A DNA stretch of 14,657 nucleotides from Patescibacteria group bacterium. Its GTDB lineage: Bacteria > Patescibacteriota > Gracilibacteria > UBA1369. Within the stretch, counting starts at the first letter, position 1. Each line of letters begins with the position of its first letter. Both the position numbers and the translations under genes were made by a program. The notes under the pieces were generated by a model, which saw only the letters and a program-made list of their open reading frames with translations, made no database searches and was not told the DNA's origin. Where the stretch lies: contig JAHJEW010000083.1 in NCBI GenBank assembly GCA_018825335.1, positions 1-14,657 on the forward strand, written 5' to 3'. Of this stretch, positions 8,021 to 14,657 are shown piece after piece.

Positions 8021-9679
8021 CTATGGTCGAATAATAATATCAAGATCGGACGCCCCCGGAACCTCAACCACGCGTATACCCTGGATTAAAACATCCTGAT
8101 TATTCTCAACCGCGCTGATTCGGGTATCCAGCTTTTTTAAAGCAGTTTCATAATACGATGCCAATTTCTGCAGTGCTGCCACCCGGGCTTTCAAAGCAAC
8201 CTGTTTCTGCGAAACATCAACAAAACTCTTCAAAAGCAGATCGCTTTTCTCCGGTTCCAAATCCGCCAGAGCAACAAAGAAGTCCGTTTCAAATGAAGAC
8301 CTGTCAGCGGAAATACTGTCATAGGAAACCTTGAGATCATCAATATTCAGCATTATTGATTGATAAACACGATTACCTTCCTCCAGAGCTTTTCTAAGAT
8401 CGGCAAGATATTGAAGCAGCACTTTTTCTCTTTCAGCACTACGATCAAGCATCGAATAAACATCAATGCTGTAAAGATTTTGTAAATCTCTCAACTGCAA
8501 TACATATTCCACAAATTGATTCAGATTCTCACGCTCATCAAGTAACTCTCCATAATATGTAGCCGCGGAAATACCGGTCTCACCCGTAGCGCGCGACTCG
8601 GAAAGCGTCCCGAAAATATCCGCCACCCTCATCGAAACGGGCAAAATGTCGCTAACCGAACCACCATTCCCTCCGAAAATCATACTCCCTTTAAGTCCCG
8701 TTTCACTAAAAAGTGCCTCATCCGGGACTTGCAGAGGCCTTTCAATCGTTGGCGCGGGTTGACCTCCGAGCAATCCGAACAAATTGGTGGAAAAAGCCCA
8801 TACCCCACCCCAAATAAAAGCGATAATCAATACCAGCCCCCCAATAACTTTTACATTAAAAACTCTGCCAAATGTGGGGGCAATATCAATTGCAACATTC
8901 AACAGACTATTAAAAAAAGATTTTTTTTCGGTTAGGCGCGCCTCCTCAGGCTTTATTTCAGAGTATTGCGAAATATCCGGAGCCTTGACTTTCTCACCGG
9001 TTTCTTCGGTTTTTTCCTCAAATTCCGCAGTCGTTGGTTTTTCTTTCTTCTCCACCAATTCAGCCTCCTCCGTCACAGTCTGTTCAGGTTCCTCAGCCTC
9101 TTCCAATTCCGGCATCGGCTCCATGGGTTCCGGTATAACTTCCTCCGGCTCCTGCAGTCCACCCGAAACTTCAAACGGATTAAACTCTTCTTCCGGCTCC
9201 TGTACCCCGGCATCGACTCTGGTAAAAATTTCTTTTGACTTGGCCGCTTCTTCCGGCTCCGTCGATAACATTTCTTCAACCACAGGCTGTGGCGGTACCT
9301 CTGCTACAATTTCCGGCTCTGCCACAACTTCCGGCTCTGCCACAACTTCCGGCTCTGCCACAACTTCCGGCTCTGCCACAACTTCCGGCTCCATAGCTTT
9401 TTCCGGTTCCACTTTTTCCCGGGGCGCCTCTGTCACTTCAGTCTTTTTCTCAACTTTAATTTCCGGCTGACCACTCTTGGGTTTTCGCTTTCGGCGACGC
9501 CTTCTTCTACGCCTCTCACTCTGCCTGCTATCATCTTTAATCTGCGAAAGCAGACGTTCACGCTCGTTGGACAACTTTGATTCTTGCCTGCCTTTGACCG
9601 CTCCCTCCACAGGCTTGCTGTTTCCGTTTTTATTGACGGGAACATTTTCCGCACCCTTTTGTTGGCTTACATCAGCCAT
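8021..9679 (-). CDS. Unrecognised single-pass membrane protein with arginine tract and EPEVVA repeats
   Basis: I do not recognise a family for this 552-residue protein. Visible parts are a polar N-terminus (1-55), an uninterrupted basic tract RRRRRRRRKRK (56-66), a long acidic Pro/Glu/Val-rich stretch (70-250) with five consecutive EPE(V/I)VA units (97-126), a short amphipathic segment (253-275), one membrane helix (about 278-298) and a C-terminal region of about 250 residues. Much of the last (375-525) looks helical or coiled-coil, with LxxLR and heptad-like patterns. The basic N-terminus predicts an N-inside, C-outside topology, so the Arg tract would be cytoplasmic and could contact nucleic acid or phospholipid; this is inference. 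There is no signal peptide. It lies between the Yip1-like gene and rel, all leftward, with its own TATAAT box. Lengths of the disordered region likely vary between strains because of the DNA repeat. Confidence 0.85.
   Translation of the reverse strand: MADVSQQKGAENVPVNKNGNSKPVEGAVKGRQESKLSNERERLLSQIKDDSRQSERRRRRRRRKRKPKSGQPEIKVEKKTEVTEAPREKVEPEKAMEPEVVAEPEVVAEPEVVAEPEVVAEPEIVAEVPPQPVVEEMLSTEPEEAAKSKEIFTRVDAGVQEPEEEFNPFEVSGGLQEPEEVIPEPMEPMPELEEAEEPEQTVTEEAELVEKKEKPTTAEFEEKTEETGEKVKAPDISQYSEIKPEEARLTEKKSFFNSLLNVAIDIAPTFGRVFNVKVIGGLVLIIAFIWGGVWAFSTNLFGLLGGQPAPTIERPLQVPDEALFSETGLKGSMIFGGNGGSVSDILPVSMRVADIFGTLSESRATGETGISAATYYGELLDERENLNQFVEYVLQLRDLQNLYSIDVYSMLDRSAEREKVLLQYLADLRKALEEGNRVYQSIMLNIDDLKVSYDSISADRSSFETDFFVALADLEPEKSDLLLKSFVDVSQKQVALKARVAALQKLASYYETALKKLDTRISAVENNQDVLIQGIRVVEVPGASDLDIIIRP
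9306..9391. repeat. Tandem 18-base repeat, about 4.8 copies, encoding EPEVVA
   Basis: Units of 18 bases start at 9306, 9324, 9342, 9360 and 9378 (plus-strand unit ACAACTTCCGGCTCTGCC). Units 2-4 are identical, the first differs by one base (ACAAT for ACAAC), and the last is partial. The array lies inside the coding frame of the membrane protein, and the period is a multiple of three, so copy changes keep the frame. Related TTCCGGCTC words recur outside the array at about 9143, 9190 and 9250, suggesting older expansions. Confidence 0.95.
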
Positions 9680-9703
9680 GATAAGTCGATATTAAATCTT
9701 ATC

Positions 9704-9731
9704 ATTATACACCCAACGGGCTATTTGAAAA
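9704..9731 (-). promoter_or_regulatory. Candidate promoter for the arginine-tract membrane protein
   Basis: On the minus strand, TTTTCA (9731-9726), a 16-base spacer and a perfect TATAAT (9709-9704) precede the ATG at 9679. A transcript start near 9697 would give a leader of about 18 bases. The -35 is four of six. The 148-base gap (9680-9827) also holds a TTGACG/CGTCAA inverted repeat (9774-9779 and 9795-9800), but I see no clear terminator. Confidence 0.5.
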
Positions 9732-9827
9732 ACACCCAAAGTTTGATTATAAAGCCAAAAACGCCAATTAGCCTTGACGGATATGCAAAAAAGACGTCAA
9801 AGCAGCAATAAGTACATGTAATAAATA

Positions 9828-10466
9828 CTAAAACGTAATTGATAACGAACTGAAATCCACGCTGCCAATTTGTCCGGCAGTCAATCCCATCGTGGAAAAA
9901 ATCGCCCCCAGAACGAAAACGGCAACACCCGTCAATAAAATCGTTAAAACCGTATTCGCATCATCAATACCAAAGACCGTCTTTATGGCAACAAAGAAAA
10001 TAACAAATCCCCATACTAAAAGTAATAAACTGACAAATGTGGATATCATCGGCATGGTACTTCCAACAATCGCCAAAACCCAAAGGCCCGATGCAAGTCC
10101 CGAAACTCTAAAAAATTCATCAAAACTACCCTTACCTTTAAATAACCTGTTCGCAAAAATAGTTGTAAAAAACATTGCAATCAAGACAGAAACAAGCCCC
10201 ACAATAATACTAATCAAAACCGTGGAAAAATCCGGACGAACTACAACGTTAAAAACACGAATACCAAAAAAAGCTTTAAAAAGCCAGGGAACAGCAACCC
10301 CAATAAACAAAAAAAGAGCCGCAGCAGCTCCGCTCTTTTCATCTTTGGCAACCTTTTCAATGATTTTTTTATCAATTTTAATAATCCCCAAAAAACTCTT
10401 GAAAGCCGATTCAATATCCAGATCTTTCAGAACAATTCTTGGTATTTTCAAAGAACTTTCCTTCAT
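9828..10466 (-). CDS. Yip1-like multi-pass membrane protein
   Basis: The 212-residue protein has a soluble N-terminal part (1-45) and about five hydrophobic segments (roughly 46-66, 82-106, 122-138, 141-163 and 171-192). The pattern of a GKGSFDEFFRVSGLASG loop leading into the third helix, and the five-helix arrangement, resemble the bacterial Yip1/YIP1-domain family (PF04893 type), whose function is poorly defined. No catalytic motif is evident. It is the upstream member of the leftward group with the Arg-tract protein (148-base gap) and is divergent from hppA. The ATG is preceded by AT-rich sequence with TATAAT only ten bases away and no Shine-Dalgarno. The family assignment is tentative; an unrelated five-helix membrane protein remains possible. 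Confidence 0.65.
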   Translation of the reverse strand: MKESSLKIPRIVLKDLDIESAFKSFLGIIKIDKKIIEKVAKDEKSGAAAALFLFIGVAVPWLFKAFFGIRVFNVVVRPDFSTVLISIIVGLVSVLIAMFFTTIFANRLFKGKGSFDEFFRVSGLASGLWVLAIVGSTMPMISTFVSLLLLVWGFVIFFVAIKTVFGIDDANTVLTILLTGVAVFVLGAIFSTMGLTAGQIGSVDFSSLSITF

Positions 10467-10476
10467 AAAAGTAAAA

Positions 10477-10506
10477 ATTATAAAATTAAATTTTTAAAAC
10501 AATGAA
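10477..10506 (-). promoter_or_regulatory. Candidate near-leaderless promoter for the Yip1-like gene
   Basis: On the minus strand a perfect TATAAT (10482-10477) lies ten bases before the ATG at 10466, with a weak TTCATT (10506-10501) 18 bases further upstream. The expected transcript start near 10470 would leave only about four leader bases. The region is very AT-rich, so a chance match is possible. Confidence 0.35.
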
Positions 10507-10586
10507 CATTATAAACCATAAAACGGCACGCGAATCAAATCAATATTGCAAAAATAAGTTTATAAATAGCCATTTCGAGGATAACA

Positions 10587-10615
10587 TTAACATCTGGAAA
10601 TTTAGTCCTTATATT
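10587..10615 (+). promoter_or_regulatory. Candidate promoter for hppA
   Basis: TTAACA (10587-10592), exactly 17 bases, then TATATT (10610-10615): each hexamer matches the consensus at five of six positions. A transcript start near 10622 would leave about 11 leader bases before the ATG at 10633, with no Shine-Dalgarno. The position in a divergent 166-base gap supports it. Confidence 0.6.
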
Positions 10616-10632
10616 TTAAAATCGATCGAATT

Positions 10633-12726
10633 ATGGAAGCTCTTACTTCTTTTATATCCCAAATCACACCTCAAATTGCAATCGGCGCCAGCGTTATCGC
10701 GCTCGTTTACGCCGTAATTCTCATAATAATCATACTCAAACGCAAAGATGGCAGTGCCGAAATGCGTGAAATTGCCAAAGCCATTCAGGAAGGCGCAACA
10801 GCATATTTAAACAGACAAACCATGACAATCGCACTATTTACCATAGTGCTTTTTATTGTTATGGCTTTCGTTTTACCGCAGGGCAAGCATAACGATGGAG
10901 TTCTGACAGCCATAGGTTTCCTTGTCGGTGCCATATTTTCGACGCTGGCCGGATACATTGGCATGAGCGTTTCCGTAAGAGCCAACGTCAGAACCACCGA
11001 GGCAGCCAAAAACACACTTCAGGACGCGCTTTCCGTGGCATTTAAAGGCGGATCTGTTACGGGACTGTCCGTGGTGGGTCTTTCATTGCTTGGAGTTGGA
11101 GGTTTTTATTTCATTTTCACCAGATATCTTGGTATTCCCGTAACGGATGCCCCGAAACTGCTAATCGGTTTTGGATTCGGTGCTTCGCTGGTTTCCCTTT
11201 TCGCCCGTGTGGGAGGAGGAATTTTCACCAAAGCAGCCGACGTTGGCGCCGATCTTGTTGGAAAAATTGAGAAAAACATCCCAGAAGACGATCCCAGAAA
11301 TCCCGCCGTTATCGCCGATAACGTGGGAGACAATGTTGGAGATTGCGCCGGTATGGGTGCCGACCTTTTTGAAACTTATGCCGTCACCCTAATAGCAGCC
11401 ATGATTCTTGCCGCTTCCACGTTATCTGCAGAGAAAGTACAAAACGGCATACAGTATCCGCTCATGCTTGGGGCCATTGCCGTTATCGCAACTATCATTG
11501 GAACATTCTTTATAAAAATCGGCCGCTCAAAGAAAATCATGAAGGCACTATATAAAGGGATGCTCATTACGGGACTATTGTCGGCAATCGGTTTTTATTT
11601 TGCCAACCAGCTTTTCATCGGAGACATCAACATTTTCTATGCAGCACTGGTAGGACTTGGTATCACACTGTTCATTAATATCATCACCGAATACTACACA
11701 TCCACCGAATATGAACCTGTTAAAAAAATCGCAAAATCTTCACAAACGGGAGCAGGAACAAATATTATTACGGGACTTGCCGTAGGTCTTGAAAGTACAT
11801 TTTTGCCGGTTATCCTTATTGTTGTAGGCATCCTTCTGGCTTACTTCTTTGGGGAAAGATCGATACTGGGCAACGGAATTTACGGAATAGCTATCGCCGC
11901 GGTCGCAATGCTTTCCACAACGGGTATGGTAATCGCCACGGATTCATACGGACCTATCACCGACAACGCCGGTGGAATCGCCGAAATGGCCAATCTTCCG
12001 GAAAAAGTCAGAAAAAACACGGACACCCTGGACGCCGTCGGTAACACTACAAAAGCGGTAACCAAAGGTTACGCCATCGGATCAGCCGCTTTGGCCGCTC
12101 TGGTTCTGTTCCAGGCATATTCGGAAGAACTTCATATTAGTGCTCCCAATCAGCAGTTTACTTTCAGCCTTATTGACCATCGTGTTCTAATCGGCCTTTT
12201 CCTTGGAGGTCTATTACCATTCCTTTTTTCCTCCTCCTGCATGCAGTCGGTTGGAAAAACCGCCTTTAAGGTGGTTGAAGAAGTAAGGTATCAGTTTAGC
12301 AGCAGAAAAGGCATCATGACCGGAAAACAAAAACCGGACTACAAAAGATGCGTCGATATCGTAACCAAATCAGCACTGCGTGAAATGGTCTTCCCCGGCC
12401 TGTTAGCCGTTCTGGCCCCCATTCTTGTGGGATTTTTACTTGGACCAATCTCGCTCGGAGGCATGCTTGTGGGAGTTATTGTGACGGGACTGCTGCTGGC
12501 TCTTCAAATGTGCACAGGCGGAGGCGCCTGGGATAACGCAAAAAAATATATTGAAGAAGGACATTTTGGCGGAAAAGGATCGGATACCCACAAAGCAGCC
12601 GTGGTTGGAGACACCGTTGGTGACCCCTTTAAAGACACCGCCGGCCCTGCCATTAACTCGCTCATTAAAGTTATCAACACAATAGCCCTGATTATCGCTC
12701 CATTAATTGCGACACTCTTCATATGA
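10633..12726 (+). CDS. hppA: Membrane pyrophosphatase, K+-independent H+-pumping type
   Basis: HppA hydrolyses cytoplasmic pyrophosphate and pumps protons outward across the membrane. It recovers energy from biosynthesis and drives PPi-consuming reactions to completion. The 697-residue product is mostly hydrophobic helices (about 16 expected) with all active-site motifs: DVGADLVGK (203-211), PEDDPRNPAVIADNVGDNVGD (217-237), DSYGPITDNAGGIAEM (437-452) and DTVGDPFKDTAGPA (660-673). The GNTTKAVTKG motif (470-479) has Lys474 where K+-dependent enzymes have Ala, and Thr477 nearby, which marks the K+-independent class of proton pumps. A good promoter lies just upstream. The start gives a membrane N-terminus of normal length. 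The stop overlaps the following small gene by four bases. Confidence 0.97.
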   Translation: MEALTSFISQITPQIAIGASVIALVYAVILIIIILKRKDGSAEMREIAKAIQEGATAYLNRQTMTIALFTIVLFIVMAFVLPQGKHNDGVLTAIGFLVGAIFSTLAGYIGMSVSVRANVRTTEAAKNTLQDALSVAFKGGSVTGLSVVGLSLLGVGGFYFIFTRYLGIPVTDAPKLLIGFGFGASLVSLFARVGGGIFTKAADVGADLVGKIEKNIPEDDPRNPAVIADNVGDNVGDCAGMGADLFETYAVTLIAAMILAASTLSAEKVQNGIQYPLMLGAIAVIATIIGTFFIKIGRSKKIMKALYKGMLITGLLSAIGFYFANQLFIGDINIFYAALVGLGITLFINIITEYYTSTEYEPVKKIAKSSQTGAGTNIITGLAVGLESTFLPVILIVVGILLAYFFGERSILGNGIYGIAIAAVAMLSTTGMVIATDSYGPITDNAGGIAEMANLPEKVRKNTDTLDAVGNTTKAVTKGYAIGSAALAALVLFQAYSEELHISAPNQQFTFSLIDHRVLIGLFLGGLLPFLFSSSCMQSVGKTAFKVVEEVRYQFSSRKGIMTGKQKPDYKRCVDIVTKSALREMVFPGLLAVLAPILVGFLLGPISLGGMLVGVIVTGLLLALQMCTGGGAWDNAKKYIEEGHFGGKGSDTHKAAVVGDTVGDPFKDTAGPAINSLIKVINTIALIIAPLIATLFI

Positions 12727-12977
12727 ACACAGACCCTCATCTGCGAACCGGAATAATTAAAGCCGTAAAAAATGACAGTTTAATACTGGAGATGAACGAT
12801 ACGGGCGAACTGATAATCTGGCCAATGACCGAAGATGCATTTGGCACCTTCAAAGAAGTGCGGGAAATAAAACTGGAGATTCAACCATGTAGTCAGCCTG
12901 CGGAAATCCCTCCCATTGCAATCGACAATGTCGACAATGAAGAAAGAAGAAAACTGCTTGAACAACTCGTAAACTAA
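12723..12977 (+). CDS. Small conserved-looking protein of unknown function, coupled to hppA
   Basis: The 84-residue product is soluble with no signal peptide or membrane segment. Residues 8-55 alternate in a way that suggests a small beta-barrel or beta-sheet (TGIIKAVKNDSLILEMNDTGELIIWPM, then REIKLEI). The C-terminal third ends in an acidic/basic helix (NEERRKLLEQLVN). I do not recognise a family with confidence; the N-terminal strand pattern vaguely recalls short DUF3006-like domains, but that is weak. Its ATG lies within the hppA stop (ATGA overlap), the same arrangement seen at three other gene pairs here. This argues that it is translated and co-regulated with the pyrophosphatase. Only seven bases separate its stop from that of the convergent L25 gene. 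Confidence 0.7.
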   Translation: MNTDPHLRTGIIKAVKNDSLILEMNDTGELIIWPMTEDAFGTFKEVREIKLEIQPCSQPAEIPPIAIDNVDNEERRKLLEQLVN

Positions 12978-12984
12978 ATCACGT

Positions 12985-13656
12985 TTAATCCGACTTTTCC
13001 TCTTTGGCAGGCTCTTCCGCCTGATCTTCCACCTTGGCAGCCTCACCCGCTTCAGCGCCTTCAGCTATAGCTTCCTCCGGAGCAGCAACAATCTCTTCTT
13101 CCTTGGCCGGAGCATTAACAATCACTACAACATCATCCGGATTATCCATAAACTCAACACCTTCCAAAATCTGAAGATTCTCTATGTGGATTGCCGAAGA
13201 AAGTTCGTTCAAACCGGAAATATCCACGTTAATGTGCGCCGGCAGATTTAGCGGCAGACATTTTACCGTTATCTCATCCCTAACCACATTTAAAATACCG
13301 CCAAAATCTTTTATGGCCGGAGCTTCACCAATAATTTCAACAGGGATATGCGCCGTAATCGCCTCCTTAAGGTTAACCATTAAAAAATCCACATGCTCAA
13401 TCGCACCTGAAAGCGAATTATGCTGCATCTCGTGTACCAGAACCTTTTTGGGTGTCTTGCCGTCAACAGACAAATCAATCAACTGACTCGTACCGGCCTT
13501 CATATAAGCCCTTCTAAAAGTCTGATAATCCATCTTAATAAGTGAACTCATTTCGCCCTGTCCGTAACAAACCGCCGGGATGACCCTGCTTTTTCGCAAA
13601 TCGCGAACCGAAGTCTGGACATCTCTACTTTGAACATCAAGTTTTACCGTTTCCAT
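12985..13656 (-). CDS. rplY: Large ribosomal subunit protein L25, general-stress CTC form
   Basis: This is the long (CTC/TL5) type of L25, which binds 5S rRNA at the central protuberance. I chose the Met at 13656 (223 residues) because the L25 domain begins at METVKLDVQSRD and the family starts within a few residues of this motif. The frame is open to an ATG at 13695 that would add 13 non-conserved residues. Features are the L25 core (about 1-93) with LRKSRVIPAVCYGQGE and EHVDFLMV, the TL5-type beta domain (about 94-190) with GGILNVVRDEITVKCLP, and an acidic Ala/Glu-rich tail (about 193-223) typical of CTC proteins. It is convergent with the hppA unit and divergent from ybaB. A TATACT hexamer sits only three bases before the chosen ATG, too close to act as its -10. 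Confidence 0.94.
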   Translation of the reverse strand: METVKLDVQSRDVQTSVRDLRKSRVIPAVCYGQGEMSSLIKMDYQTFRRAYMKAGTSQLIDLSVDGKTPKKVLVHEMQHNSLSGAIEHVDFLMVNLKEAITAHIPVEIIGEAPAIKDFGGILNVVRDEITVKCLPLNLPAHINVDISGLNELSSAIHIENLQILEGVEFMDNPDDVVVIVNAPAKEEEIVAAPEEAIAEGAEAGEAAKVEDQAEEPAKEEKSD

Positions 13657-13723
13657 TGAAGTATAAATGAAAAAATGCAGTGAAAGCTTACCCAAAACCT
13701 TTTAAAAGCGCAACAGTATTTTA

Positions 13724-13752
13724 TTGACGCCCGGAAGACGCTTATTTAATAT
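13724..13752 (+). promoter_or_regulatory. Candidate promoter for ybaB-mltG
   Basis: TTGACG (13724-13729), a 17-base spacer and TAATAT (13747-13752) lie in the 127-base divergent gap between rplY and ybaB. The -35 is five of six and the -10 four of six. The predicted start near 13759 gives a leader of about 25 bases ending in an A-rich run before the ATG, with no Shine-Dalgarno. Confidence 0.5.
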
Positions 13753-13783
13753 CAATTAGACAATCTTCTAACCAAAAAAAATA

Positions 13784-14071
13784 ATGTTCGACAAGGCCAA
13801 AGACATGTATCAACTGCAAAAAAAAGCCAAAACCATTAAAAAAGAGCTGAAAAATACGCATATTGAAGCTGAGGAAGACGGAATCATCGTTACAGTTAAC
13901 GGCGAACAGGAGATTATCAGCATCGTAATACCGGATCAATCGCTACAGAACGGTAAAAAACTCGGTGACAACCTGGTAAAATGCTTCAACAAAGCTATTA
14001 AAAAATCACAACAGGTTGCCGCGGAGTTAATGAAAGATATAATGGGAAACATGAACCTGCCGGGTCTATGA
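13784..14071 (+). CDS. ybaB: YbaB/EbfC family nucleoid-associated protein
   Basis: YbaB/EbfC proteins are small dimeric DNA-binding proteins associated with the nucleoid, often encoded beside dnaX and recR. The 95-residue product matches the family. The N-terminal helix is rich in Lys and Gln (KAKDMYQLQKKAKTIKKELK), a central three-stranded sheet carries EEDGIIVTVNGEQEIISIVI, and a C-terminal helix follows (NLVKCFNKAIKKSQQVAAELMKDIMG) with the usual short Met/Gly/Leu-rich end. Here dnaX and recR are not adjacent; instead the stop overlaps the mltG start (ATGA, 14068-14071), implying coupled translation. The upstream region is shared with divergent rplY. Confidence 0.92.
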   Translation: MFDKAKDMYQLQKKAKTIKKELKNTHIEAEEDGIIVTVNGEQEIISIVIPDQSLQNGKKLGDNLVKCFNKAIKKSQQVAAELMKDIMGNMNLPGL

Positions 14072-14657
14072 AAAAACGTTACAATAAAGCAATAAAGCCC
14101 CTCCGCTATATTCTGATCGGCCTGGGAATTCTGGCTGTTTTTGGTTTATACCAATACTCCCGCTATCAATTTTATATTTCAACCCCGGTCGAATCCGGCA
14201 ACACCTCTAACATTTCTTTTGTAATTAACAAAGGAGAAAATCTTAGTGATATAGCCAATAATCTACTCGAAAAAGATCTGATTTTGGATCGCGACGCCTT
14301 TAAATGGTACGCCAAACTGGGCGGCTTCGACCGCAGCGTCGTTGCCGGTCGCTTTCTATTAAACAAAAACCTGACCATTCCGGAAATTGTAGATATAATT
14401 ACCAACACGAAAAAGAGTGAGCTTGTTTTAACCGTTCCGGAAGGATCAATAACGCGCGATATCGATAAAAAGTTGACCGATCTGGGAGTCATCGCCTCCG
14501 GTGATTTTATTAATGCGGTCAATACTTTTGACAATTATGACAAATACTTTTTTCTTGACAGGGAAGCAATGAAAACGCTTCCACACCCCCTGGAAGGCTA
14601 TCTATTCCCGGATACCTACTTTATTGACCCTTTGAATTTCTATAGCGAAAACCTCAT
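14068..14657 (+). CDS. mltG: Endolytic murein transglycosylase MltG (YceG-like), 5' part, cut by window edge
   Basis: MltG cleaves nascent peptidoglycan strands at the outer face of the membrane and is thought to set glycan length. 196 codons are visible. They comprise a short basic cytoplasmic N-terminus, one membrane anchor (about 13-31), a LysM-like region beginning VINKGENLSDIANNLLEKDLI, the AGRFLLNKNLTIPEIVDIIT segment, and the start of the YceG domain with LVLTVPEGSITRDIDKKL and the conserved LEGYLFPDTY. The catalytic Glu of the family lies downstream of the window, so activity cannot be judged. The start overlaps the ybaB stop by four bases and has no Shine-Dalgarno. Its presence shows the cell makes peptidoglycan, in keeping with ftsX. 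Confidence 0.95.
   Translation, partial: MKKRYNKAIKPLRYILIGLGILAVFGLYQYSRYQFYISTPVESGNTSNISFVINKGENLSDIANNLLEKDLILDRDAFKWYAKLGGFDRSVVAGRFLLNKNLTIPEIVDIITNTKKSELVLTVPEGSITRDIDKKLTDLGVIASGDFINAVNTFDNYDKYFFLDREAMKTLPHPLEGYLFPDTYFIDPLNFYSENL

Noticed and set aside
8784..9470. A 228-codon rightward open frame rich in Ser, Gly and Thr
   Set aside because: It lies antisense to the EPEVVA-repeat protein and its repeats simply mirror the same 18-base array. The leftward frame has a promoter, a membrane helix and a coherent domain order.
9774..9800. Inverted repeat TTGACG / CGTCAA with a 15-base loop, near a TACATGTA palindrome at 9813-9820
   Set aside because: A six-base stem with a long loop and no T-run after it is too weak for a terminator, and a single copy gives no support for an operator.
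9892..10497. A 201-codon rightward open frame, rich in Lys and Thr
   Set aside because: It is antisense to the five-helix Yip1-like gene; the Lys/Thr/Ile bias is what the reverse of a hydrophobic membrane gene produces.
12968..12986. Short TAAAC / GTTTA hairpin at the convergent junction
   Set aside because: A five-base, AT-rich stem without a following T-run is not a credible terminator.
13657..13695. A 13-residue N-terminal extension of L25 starting at 13695
   Set aside because: The extension is not L25-like; the family begins close to METVKL, so I used the downstream Met.
1..14657. Possible alternative genetic code (TGA as Gly or Trp)
   Set aside because: TGA ends gatC, hppA, ybaB and the small membrane protein at their expected family lengths or at start-stop overlaps, and conserved Trp positions use TGG.
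1..14657. CRISPR array, tRNA genes, insertion sequences or a mobile island
   Set aside because: No spaced direct repeats, tRNA-like cloverleaf segments, transposase motifs or terminal inverted repeats were seen; gene content is ordinary chromosomal housekeeping plus envelope genes.

Overview
The window looks like a piece of a small, streamlined bacterial genome, most likely a member of the Candidate Phyla Radiation (Patescibacteria). This rests on a compact layout, short divergent members of conserved families, junctions of only a few bases, start codons without Shine-Dalgarno sequences, and a mix of housekeeping genes with lineage-specific membrane proteins. No 16S gene or other strong phylogenetic marker is present, so the phylum is an inference and I do not name a class. 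TGA acts as a normal stop (gatC, hppA, ybaB), which argues against the Gracilibacteria/Absconditabacteria code in which TGA is glycine. There are no tRNAs, rRNAs, CRISPR arrays or insertion sequences, and no stretch of 300 bases lacks a gene.

Layout. Positions 1-3102 read leftward: gatC, gatA (4-base overlap), then a secreted surface protein with three FlgD-Ig-like repeats and the start of an S-layer homology (SLH) domain, cut by the left edge. Positions 3185-5693 read rightward as one tight unit: a small three-helix membrane protein, a RibL/TagD-type nucleotidyltransferase, the division protein FtsX and the repair protein RecO. Positions 5703-10466 read leftward: a long RelA/SpoT homologue whose hydrolase site is degenerate, an unrecognised single-pass membrane protein with an arginine tract and an EPEVVA repeat, and a Yip1-like membrane protein. 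Positions 10633-12977 read rightward: a membrane pyrophosphatase of the K+-independent H+-pumping type and an overlapping 84-residue unknown. Positions 12985-13656 read leftward: ribosomal protein L25/CTC. From 13784 rightward come a YbaB/EbfC nucleoid protein and the start of the lytic transglycosylase mltG, cut by the right edge.

How the parts fit. The genes cover translation fidelity (GatCA, L25), envelope and division (SLH protein, FtsX, MltG), recombination (RecO, and YbaB, which in many bacteria sits near recR), the stringent response (Rel) and energy coupling (HppA recovers pyrophosphate energy as a proton gradient). I see no single new multi-gene system. The most unusual items are the apparently synthetase-only long Rel, the arginine-tract/EPEVVA membrane protein, the SLH surface protein, and the absence of Shine-Dalgarno sequences combined with predicted very short mRNA leaders.
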